Shown here piece by piece: positions 33,578 through 40,648 of a stretch of 53,122 nucleotides of DNA. Positions within the stretch are counted from its first letter, which is position 1. Each line of letters opens with the position of its first letter. The position numbers and the translations under genes were made by a program. Source of the DNA: SCQX01 sp035720945 (GTDB taxonomy: Bacteria > Pseudomonadota > Gammaproteobacteria > Burkholderiales > Burkholderiaceae_B); the NCBI GenBank assembly GCA_035720945.1, contig DASTNK010000077.1:1-53122 (forward strand). Reading direction: 5' to 3'. The notes beneath the pieces are model-generated. The model searched no databases, was not told where the DNA came from, and saw only the letters and a program-made list of their open reading frames with translations.

Positions 33578-34942
33578 ATGCAACACCCCAGCGCGGAACT
33601 TTCCCGGTTCGCCGCCGAACTGCGATTCGACGACATTCCCGAGCCCGTCCTGCGACGCGCCGAAGACCTGCTCTTGGACTGCCTGGCGTCCATTCTAGCC
33701 GGATCGGACAGCCGCGCCGTGAAAACTCTGAACGGCTACGCCCAGGCAATGGGGCCCGACCATGGTCCCGCCGAGAACATCGTGGGCAGGCGCGGCACCA
33801 GCCCGCTGTTCGCCGCCATGGTCAACGCGGCCGCGTCGCATATGGTCGAACAGGACGACGTGCACAACGGGTCGGTGTTCCATCCTGCGGCCGTGGTGTT
33901 CCCGCCCGCCATGGCCACCGCGCAAACGCTGGAACGATCCGGAAAAGACCTGCTGGTCGCGGCCGTCGCCGGCTACGAAACCGGCATCCGCATCGGTGAA
34001 TTCCTGGGACGCTCGCACTACACAGTCTTCCACACCACGGGCACGGCCGGCACGCTGGCTTCCGCCATGGCGACCGGGCGGCTGCTGGGGCTCGACCCCG
34101 GCCGCATGTTGCACGCTCTGGGGTCGGCCGGCACGCAGGCCGCCGGTTTGTGGGAATTCCTGCGCGATGGCGCCGACTCCAAGCAACTGCACACGGCAAA
34201 AGCCGCGGGTGACGGCCTGATGGCCGCCTGGCTCGCCCGCGACGGATTCACCGGCGCCGCGCACATCCTCGAAGGCCCGCAAGGCCTGGCCGCCGGAATG
34301 TCCCAGGACGCCGATCCCGCCCGCCTGACCGACAGACTGGGTACCCGCTGGGCGTTGCTGGAAACCTCATTCAAATACCACGCCTCGTGCCGGCACACCC
34401 ATCCGGCCGCCGACGCGCTATTGGCCATCGTTCGCGACAACCACCTGCGCATCGACGATATCGCCTCGGTGGTCGCGCATGTGCACCAGGGTGCCATCAA
34501 CGTGCTGGGCCCCGTCGTCGATCCGGCCACCGTGCACCAGTCGAAATTCTCAATGGGCACGGTGCTGGGCTTGATCGCCAAACACCAGCGCGCCGGTCTG
34601 CCGGAATTCGACAACGCCCTGTCCGACCCCGACATCATTGAATTCCGTCAACGGGTATCCATGCGGCTCGACCACGAGGTCGACGCCGCCTACCCCAAAC
34701 GTTGGCTAGGTAAGGTGACGGTCGTCACAAAATCAGGCAAGACACTCGAAGGCCGAGTCGACACCCCCAAGGGCGACCCCGACAACACGCTCACTCGCCC
34801 CGAAATCGAAGAGAAAGCCATCCGCCTGGGGGGTTACCACAACGCCGCCACGCCAGCCGAAATCCAACGGCTCATCACCCGTGTATGGAACCTGGCCGAC
34901 ACCCCGCGCGTCGGAACCTTCCTCGGCAAAGGTGAAGAATGA
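33578..34942 (+). CDS. MmgE/PrpD family protein
   Basis: This 454-residue protein belongs to the family that includes 2-methylcitrate dehydratase (PrpD) and cis-aconitate decarboxylase. Family segments are VEQDDVHNGSVFHPAAVV, VAGYETGIRIGEFLGRSHY, QAAGLWEFLRDGADSKQLHTAKAA and SFKYHASCRHTHPAADAL, whose His and Lys residues line the active site in known structures. An AGGAG site precedes the ATG. A gene of this family also sits in the Pseudomonas itaconate locus. It could isomerise or dehydrate a C5 tricarboxylate or itaconate derivative, or decarboxylate cis-aconitate. The reaction is not certain. The repeat element at 34997-35262 follows it. Confidence 0.8.
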   Translation: MQHPSAELSRFAAELRFDDIPEPVLRRAEDLLLDCLASILAGSDSRAVKTLNGYAQAMGPDHGPAENIVGRRGTSPLFAAMVNAAASHMVEQDDVHNGSVFHPAAVVFPPAMATAQTLERSGKDLLVAAVAGYETGIRIGEFLGRSHYTVFHTTGTAGTLASAMATGRLLGLDPGRMLHALGSAGTQAAGLWEFLRDGADSKQLHTAKAAGDGLMAAWLARDGFTGAAHILEGPQGLAAGMSQDADPARLTDRLGTRWALLETSFKYHASCRHTHPAADALLAIVRDNHLRIDDIASVVAHVHQGAINVLGPVVDPATVHQSKFSMGTVLGLIAKHQRAGLPEFDNALSDPDIIEFRQRVSMRLDHEVDAAYPKRWLGKVTVVTKSGKTLEGRVDTPKGDPDNTLTRPEIEEKAIRLGGYHNAATPAEIQRLITRVWNLADTPRVGTFLGKGEE

Positions 34943-34996
34943 CCACCCGAGAACCCTACGGCGGCCACAGAACGTCCACGCATGCAATTGCCGCAA

Positions 34997-35262
34997 GCTG
35001 TCTATCGGAGTCAGGGGTGGGCCCGGCGTAAGGCGTGCGCCGGATCTGGCTTGGCCAGGCGGGGGCAGTCGTCGGGCGCTGTGTGAGTAAAACGGCCAGT
35101 CCTACAGACTGGCCGTTTTGCGAGTTTCGCCCGACGCCCGCCTGGACGAGACAGATCCGGATGAATCACGCCGTGCCGGGCCTGCCCCTGGCTCCGATAG
35201 ACAGCGCCTTCAAGTACCGACAGCGTATTCAAACACCCGCAGCGGCTCCAAACACCCACAGC
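34997..35262 (-). repeat. Composite palindromic repeat element, copy A
   Basis: This fills most of the 455-bp gap between the convergent prpD-like and citE-like genes. A 209-bp imperfect palindrome (34997-35205) is bounded by GCTGTCTATCGGAG and its complement. Four ACAGC/GCAGC units spaced exactly 19 bp apart (35201, 35220, 35239, 35258) adjoin one end. A central perfect 13-bp hairpin lies at 35089-35119. The element matches copy B (45406-45668) in reverse orientation; 35120-35179 and 45487-45546 differ at 1 of 60 positions. There is no coding capacity. The remaining gap (35263-35397) shows nothing I recognise. Confidence 0.85.
35089..35119. terminator. Bidirectional terminator-like hairpin inside repeat copy A
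   Basis: AAAACGGCCAGTC (35089-35101) pairs perfectly with GACTGGCCGTTTT (35107-35119) around a 5-nt loop. The A and T tails make it a possible intrinsic terminator on both strands, ending the prpD-like and citE-like transcripts. Confidence 0.65.
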
Positions 35263-35397
35263 ATCGAATCCCGCCAGCAATCAAACCCAAACCGCGAGAG
35301 CAGTTTAGGCGCAAATATTGACCGGATTTCCACCTGATAAGCCTGATATCGGTCATACGAAATCTTGAACGCTGTACACACCTGAACCTAACATGCG

Positions 35398-36219
35398 CTA
35401 CCCAGCCCGAGCCACGGTCCGCCGGGCACGCTCGATGACAGGCAGATCGACCATCTTGCCATCGAGCTTGAACGCATAAGAGCCACTGGCATCAGCCTGC
35501 TCCACGACACGCCGCGCCCAGGCCAGTTCCTGACTTGACGGCATGAAAGCACGATGCACGACCTCGACCTGGGCCGGATGAATGCACAGCATGCCGCCAA
35601 ACCCCATGTCGCAGGCCTGGCCAGCCGCCACCACCAACCCTTCGGTATCGGCGAAATCCGGATGGATGGTATCAATGGGTGAATTCAACCCATGGACCCG
35701 GCTTTGCACCAGGACGTGATAGCGCACCTGGTTCAACAGCATCGCGGCCGCCGACGTATCGGGCGTGATCCCCAGATCAAGCATGAGATCCAGTGCGCCG
35801 AACGTCAGTCGGCTGACACTGGGCGCACCGGCGATCGCATCCAGAGCCTGCAGCCCCCGCGCGCTTTCGACGATGGGGAATACCGGCTTGCCCGCTGCGG
35901 ACGCATCACCCACCTGCTCCGCGGACTCGGCCTTGGGCAGCAAGATGCCAACCACGTTCGGCAATTCGCCACAGACGCCCAGATCAGCATTGAACCACGG
36001 CGCCCCGGCGTCGTTGACCCGAACGAGAAACGCCGTGTGAGGGTTGTCCGCCGCGAATTGGCCGAGATTCTTGCGCGCGATGTCTTTCGCGTCACGTTCG
36101 ACAGCGTCTTCGAGATCGATGATGACCGCGTCCGCACCACTCGCCACGGCTTTGGCGAAACGTTCCGGGCGCGTCCCCGGGACGAACAGCGCTGTACGCA
36201 GCATTTTGAATGTATCCAT
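35398..36219 (-). CDS. CitE-family lyase, probable (S)-citramalyl-CoA lyase
   Basis: This 273-residue HpcH/HpaI aldolase/CitE-type lyase has the start RTALFVPGTRPERFAKAVASGADAVIIDLEDAV. PKAESAEQV and PIVESARGL supply the metal-binding glutamates and substrate loop, and TFGALDLMLDLGI follows. In context it would cleave citramalyl-CoA to acetyl-CoA and pyruvate (Ccl). Malyl-CoA lyase and citrate lyase beta are alternatives; the absence of citD/citF genes argues against the latter. I chose the ATG at 36219; the longer reading to 36336 runs into the MaoC-like gene. It is the last gene of a four-gene reverse-strand unit. Confidence 0.8.
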   Translation of the reverse strand: MDTFKMLRTALFVPGTRPERFAKAVASGADAVIIDLEDAVERDAKDIARKNLGQFAADNPHTAFLVRVNDAGAPWFNADLGVCGELPNVVGILLPKAESAEQVGDASAAGKPVFPIVESARGLQALDAIAGAPSVSRLTFGALDLMLDLGITPDTSAAAMLLNQVRYHVLVQSRVHGLNSPIDTIHPDFADTEGLVVAAGQACDMGFGGMLCIHPAQVEVVHRAFMPSSQELAWARRVVEQADASGSYAFKLDGKMVDLPVIERARRTVARAG

Positions 36220-36268
36220 GATCAGAATCCGTTCCTGCAAATCCGGCACCAACAAATAGGCACCCACA

Positions 36269-37099
36269 TTACCCTTCGAATCGGACCTCGGCGCGATGCG
36301 CCAGTGTGCCGTCCTGCTCGGCCCAGAGCATCGCACCCTCGCGCGATTCGAACCGCCCCGCGACCTGAAAGGCGCGGGGCGCGATCAGGGGACGCAACCC
36401 GCGATAGGAAAACTCGCTGACCACCTTGCCGGGATTGGCGCGCGTGAACGCGCGGCCCATCAACGTGGCGATGAGCGGCCCGTGCACCACCAGTCCGGGA
36501 TAGCCCTCGACCTCGCGGACATACGGCTCATCGTAATGGATGCGATGGCCATTGAACGTCACCGCCGAATAACGGAACAGCATCACGGAAGTCGGCTGTA
36601 TGGTGTCGGCCCATTCCGGTTCCGGCGCCGGCTGCGTGCCGGACAAGATCGGCGGGGAGGGTTCGCGATAGACGATGTCCTGCTCCTCGGCGGTGCAGAG
36701 CATGCCGTCCTGGAAATAGTCGTGTTTCACGGTCACGAACAACAGCTTTCCGGTGCGGCCTTCTTTCTCGGTGACATCGGCAATGGTCGACATCCGCTCA
36801 CTCGCCACGCCAACCAGCAGCGGGCGCAGGAATTTCAGACGCCCGCCCGCCCACATGCGATTGCGGTCGTCTGCGGGCGGCAGAAACCCGCCGCGCCGAG
36901 GATGACCGTCGCCGCCCAACTGCGCATAGGGTTGGGCGTTGATGAAAAACGCCCAGTGCCACAACAGCGGCAACGCCTCGCCGTGCGCCGGCGCCGCGTC
37001 ACCCAGGCTGAGCGCCACGCGTTCGACATGTCCGATGTCGAGGTTGTCGGTGCACGATTCGGTGCGGCCGATCCAGGATGCCGGATCAGAAGTAGTCAT
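36269..37099 (-). CDS. MaoC-like hydratase, probable itaconyl-CoA/mesaconyl-CoA hydratase
   Basis: This 276-residue double-hotdog hydratase has an N-terminal FAS1-like dehydratase half (including HWAFFINAQPYAQLGGDGHP) and a C-terminal MaoC half with the hydratase-2 motif HRIHYDEPYVREVEGYPGLVVHGPL. Enzymes of this layout include mesaconyl-C4-CoA hydratase and Ich, which converts itaconyl-CoA to (S)-citramalyl-CoA. The adjacent lyase and the CoA-transferase 5 kb away fit Ich. A GGGAGA site precedes the ATG at 37099. Gaps are 37 bp to the fumarase gene and 49 bp to the lyase gene. Confidence 0.8.
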   Translation of the reverse strand: MTTSDPASWIGRTESCTDNLDIGHVERVALSLGDAAPAHGEALPLLWHWAFFINAQPYAQLGGDGHPRRGGFLPPADDRNRMWAGGRLKFLRPLLVGVASERMSTIADVTEKEGRTGKLLFVTVKHDYFQDGMLCTAEEQDIVYREPSPPILSGTQPAPEPEWADTIQPTSVMLFRYSAVTFNGHRIHYDEPYVREVEGYPGLVVHGPLIATLMGRAFTRANPGKVVSEFSYRGLRPLIAPRAFQVAGRFESREGAMLWAEQDGTLAHRAEVRFEG

Positions 37100-37136
37100 G
37101 GTTGTCTCCCGGCGCGGTGCGCCTTGAATACGCCTG

Positions 37137-38660
37137 TCAGGCAGGCACGAGGTTGATGCGGGCGATGCGTTCCTTCCATTCGCGGGGGCCAGTCTCGTGC
37201 ACGGACGTGCCGCTGGAATCAACCGCCACCGTGACCGGCATGTCCTTCACATCGAACTCGTAGATGGCTTCCATGCCCAGGTCCTCGAAACCCACCACGC
37301 GCGCATGGCGGATAGCCTTGGATACCAGGTAGGCCGACCCGCCGACTGCCATCAGGTAGGCGGAACCATGGCGCCGGATGGACTCGATCGCGACCGGGCC
37401 GCGCTCGGCCTTGCCGATCATGGCGATCAGGCCGGTGCGTTCCAGCATCATGTCGGTGAATTTGTCCATGCGCGTAGATGTGGTGGGGCCGGCGGGGCCC
37501 ACGACCTCGTCACGCACCGGATCGACCGGCCCGACGTAATAGATGACCCGATTGCTGAAGTCCACCGGCAACGGTTCGCCGCGGTCGAGCATTTCCTGAA
37601 TGCGCTTGTGCGCGGCATCTCGTCCCGTGAGCATCTTGCCGGAGAGCAGCAGAGTCTGGCCCGGCTTCCAACTCGCGACTTCCTCGCGCGTGAGGGTGTC
37701 GAGGTTGACTTGCTGCGACTTGTTGTAGTCTGGCGCCCATTTGACGTCGGGCCAGACATCCAGCGAGGGCGGGGTGAGCACAGCGGGCCCTGAACCGTCG
37801 AGCGTGAAATGCACGTGGCGGGTCGCGGCACAATTGGGGATCATGGCAACGGGCTTGGACGCGGCGTGCGTGGGGAACGTCTTGATCTTGACGTCGAGAA
37901 CCGTGGTGAGGCCGCCCAGCCCCTGCGCGCCGATGCCCAGCGCGTTGACCTTCTCGTACAGGGCGATACGCAGCTCTTCGAGCTTGTTCGAGGGCCCGCG
38001 GGCAAGCAGTTCGTACATGTCGATGTCTTCCATCAACGACTGCTTGGCCATGAGCATGGCTTTTTCCGCGGTACCCCCCACGCCAATGCCCAGCATGCCC
38101 GGCGGACACCAGCCCGCCCCCATCTTGGGCACGGTCTTCAGCACCCAGTCGACCAGGGAGTCGCTGGGATTGAGCATTTCGAACTTGGACTTGTTCTCGG
38201 AGCCACCGCCTTTGGCCGCCACCTGGACGTCGACCGTGTCGCCCGGCACGAGCTCGACGTTGACGATACAGGGTGTGTTGTCGCGCGTGTTCTTGCGCGT
38301 GAACAGTGGATCATCGAGAATGGAAGCACGCAATGGATTGTCGGGGTTCGTGTACCCGCGGCGCACCCCTTCGTCGCAAACGTCCTGCAGGCTTTGCTTC
38401 GTATCGAAGCGAACATTCATGCCCACCCTCAGGAAGACGTTCACCACGCCTGTATCCTGGCAGATGGGGCGGCGCCCTTCGGCGCACATGCGCGAGTTCG
38501 TCAGTATTTGCGCGATGGCGTCGCGCGCGGCGGGATTCTGCTCGCGCTCGTAGGCTCGCGCCAAGTGCTGGATGTAGTCGGAGGGATGGTAGTAGCTGAT
38601 GAACTGAACCGCGTCGGCGACGGACTGGATCAGATCGCTTTCTGTGATGGTGGTCGTCAT
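37137..38660 (-). CDS. Class I fumarate hydratase (possible mesaconase)
   Basis: This 507-residue [4Fe-4S] hydro-lyase of the FumA/class I type contains SRMCAEGRRPICQDTGVVNVF (Cys67), GWCPPGMLGIGVGGT and MIPNCAATRHVHF, whose cysteines should hold the cluster. VDPVRDEVVGPAGPTTSTRMDK marks the beta-type C-terminal domain. The standard reaction is fumarate to malate. Class I fumarases of Burkholderia have been shown to hydrate mesaconate to (S)-citramalate, and this gene sits between hydratase and lyase genes for that very product. It may therefore feed mesaconate into the pathway. Both roles are possible. Confidence 0.88.
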   Translation of the reverse strand: MTTTITESDLIQSVADAVQFISYYHPSDYIQHLARAYEREQNPAARDAIAQILTNSRMCAEGRRPICQDTGVVNVFLRVGMNVRFDTKQSLQDVCDEGVRRGYTNPDNPLRASILDDPLFTRKNTRDNTPCIVNVELVPGDTVDVQVAAKGGGSENKSKFEMLNPSDSLVDWVLKTVPKMGAGWCPPGMLGIGVGGTAEKAMLMAKQSLMEDIDMYELLARGPSNKLEELRIALYEKVNALGIGAQGLGGLTTVLDVKIKTFPTHAASKPVAMIPNCAATRHVHFTLDGSGPAVLTPPSLDVWPDVKWAPDYNKSQQVNLDTLTREEVASWKPGQTLLLSGKMLTGRDAAHKRIQEMLDRGEPLPVDFSNRVIYYVGPVDPVRDEVVGPAGPTTSTRMDKFTDMMLERTGLIAMIGKAERGPVAIESIRRHGSAYLMAVGGSAYLVSKAIRHARVVGFEDLGMEAIYEFDVKDMPVTVAVDSSGTSVHETGPREWKERIARINLVPA

Positions 38661-38762
38661 GATGTGGATTTCCGAAGAATACTATGAAGCCAACCGCTGG
38701 CACTGCAACCAACGGGGCACTGATGCCTGCCGAACCAGGGCCTGTTCACATTGAACGGGTTC

Positions 38763-39530
38763 CTAGCGGCCTTTCCATATGGGTTTGCGCTTCTCGGCAA
38801 AGGCCGTGGCCCCTTCGCGCGCGTCTTCCGAAGTGAAGATATGCGCGACACGCGGCCGCTGCAGGTCGAACATGTCGGCCTGGCGCCAGTCTGGGGATTC
38901 CGTCAGGATGCGTTTGGCGGTGCGCACCGCCAGCGGGCCGTTCTCGGCGATGGCGCGCGCCATCTCGAGCGCCGCGTCCAGGGCCTTGCCTGGTTCGACC
39001 AGGCGGTTGACCAATCCGTACTGGCAGGCCCGCTGTGCCGGAAACATGGCCCCGGTCAGCACGATCTCCATGGCGATGTGCGGGGGAACGCGCCGAGGCA
39101 GGCGCAGCATGCCGCCAGAGCCCGGCACCAGGCCGCGCTTGACCTCCGGCAAGCCGAAACTGGCGTTCTCCGCCGCCACGATCAGGTCGCAGGCCAGCGC
39201 GATCTCGCAACCGCCCGCCAGGGCGTAGCCTTCGACGGCCGCGATCAGCGGTTTGGCCGGCGGCCTTTCGCAAATGCCCGCGAACCCCCGCCCGTCGACG
39301 TAGGGGCGCGTGCCGGACTGCGCAAACGCCTTGAGATCCATGCCGGAGCAGAACGAATTGCCGGCGCCGGTGAGCACACCCAGCGCGATGCCGTCGTCGC
39401 CATCGAGCCGGTCGAGAGCGTTGGCCAACCCGCGCGCCACCTCGACATTGACCGCGTTGCGCGCCTCGGGCCGGTTGAGTGTGATGACCAGGATGCGGTC
39501 GACCACATCCACCTTGACCAAATCGGACAT
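38763..39530 (-). CDS. Enoyl-CoA hydratase/isomerase family protein
   Basis: This 255-residue crotonase-fold protein has the oxyanion-hole segments NSFCSGMDLKAFA and EGYALAGGCEIALACD, and the catalytic-glutamate region FGLPEVKRGLVPGSGGMLRLPR. It could hydrate an enoyl-CoA or isomerise one; the exact substrate is unknown. The ATG at 39530 gives the family start, while the reading to 39572 adds 14 unconserved residues. It is the first gene of the ech-fum-maoC-citE unit, divergent from glyQ across 206 bp, which makes a role in the C5-dicarboxylate pathway plausible. Confidence 0.85.
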   Translation of the reverse strand: MSDLVKVDVVDRILVITLNRPEARNAVNVEVARGLANALDRLDGDDGIALGVLTGAGNSFCSGMDLKAFAQSGTRPYVDGRGFAGICERPPAKPLIAAVEGYALAGGCEIALACDLIVAAENASFGLPEVKRGLVPGSGGMLRLPRRVPPHIAMEIVLTGAMFPAQRACQYGLVNRLVEPGKALDAALEMARAIAENGPLAVRTAKRILTESPDWRQADMFDLQRPRVAHIFTSEDAREGATAFAEKRKPIWKGR

Positions 39531-39736
39531 TGCACATCCCCTGTAGATCGTCGCACCCCGGAACCATGCCACGGGGCGCCTTGAAAAGGCGAAGCGGCCC
39601 CGGCCACGGGGGCCAAGGCGCTGCCAGCGTTATTATCACACGCCCTTCGGGTTCCGCGCTGTCGCACGTTCGTGCTCTCCGGTTGGAACCAGTTAAAATC
39701 AGGGACTTTGCAGTCCATTGCCCACGGGCCCACCTC

Positions 39737-40648
39737 ATGCTCACCTTTCAGCAGATCATCCTGACGCTCCAGCACTACTGGGACAAACAGGGCTGCGCGC
39801 TTCTGCAGCCCTACGACATGGAAGTCGGCGCGGGTACGTCGCACACCGCCACTTTTCTTCGCGCCATTGGCCCTGAACCCTGGCGCGCCGCGTACGTGCA
39901 ACCGTCACGCCGCCCCAAGGACGGGCGCTACGGCGACAATCCCAACCGCATGCAGCACTACTACCAGTTCCAGGTCGTGCTCAAACCCGCTCCGCCCGAG
40001 ATCCTCGATCTCTACATCGGTTCGCTCATGGCGCTGGGCATCCACCCCGATCAGCATGACATCCGATTCGTGGAGGACGACTGGGAAAACCCCACGCTGG
40101 GCGCATGGGGGCTGGGCTGGGAAGTTTGGCTCAATGGCATGGAAGTCACCCAATTCACGTATTTCCAGCAGGTGGGCGGGCTGGACTGCCTACCGACCAC
40201 GGGCGAAATCACCTACGGTCTCGAACGCCTGGCCATGTACCTGCAGAACGTCGAAAGCGTCTACGACCTGGTCTGGACCGAAGGTCGGAACGGGCACCGT
40301 GTCCTGTACCGCGACGTGTTCCACCAGAACGAAGTCGAGCAATCCACCTATAACTTCGAACTCGCCAACACCACCATGCTGTTCTCCCATTTCGGCGACT
40401 ACGAAACCGAAGCCAAGCGCCTGATCGAGGCCGAACTGGCGCTACCGGCCTACGAGGCCGCGCTCAAGGCCGCGCACACATTCAACCTGCTGGATGCGCG
40501 CGGCGCCATCAGCGTCACCGAGCGCGCCGCCTACATCGGCCGCATCCGCAACCTGTCCCGGGCGGTCGCCCAGGGGTACCACGATTCCCGCGAACGGCTG
40601 GGCTTTCCCATGCTGGCCTCGGCGCCAGACGTGGAGGCCACGCGATGA
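39737..40648 (+). CDS. glyQ: Glycyl-tRNA synthetase alpha subunit
   Basis: GlyQ is the catalytic alpha chain of the bacterial alpha2beta2 glycyl-tRNA synthetase. The 303-residue product has FQQIILTLQHYWDKQGCALLQPYD, GAGTSHTATFLRAIGPEPW, QPSRRPKDGRYGDNPNRMQHYYQFQVV and the glycine-pocket WEVWLNGMEVTQFTYFQQVGG. A TAAAAT element at 39694-39699 lies about 38 bp upstream and may be the -10 box. It overlaps glyS by 4 bp. Confidence 0.96.
   Translation: MLTFQQIILTLQHYWDKQGCALLQPYDMEVGAGTSHTATFLRAIGPEPWRAAYVQPSRRPKDGRYGDNPNRMQHYYQFQVVLKPAPPEILDLYIGSLMALGIHPDQHDIRFVEDDWENPTLGAWGLGWEVWLNGMEVTQFTYFQQVGGLDCLPTTGEITYGLERLAMYLQNVESVYDLVWTEGRNGHRVLYRDVFHQNEVEQSTYNFELANTTMLFSHFGDYETEAKRLIEAELALPAYEAALKAAHTFNLLDARGAISVTERAAYIGRIRNLSRAVAQGYHDSRERLGFPMLASAPDVEATR

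Noticed and set aside
35201..35262. Possible CRISPR array from the 19-bp periodic units
   Set aside because: The units are short, contiguous and degenerate, without unique spacers or cas genes; they belong to the composite repeat.
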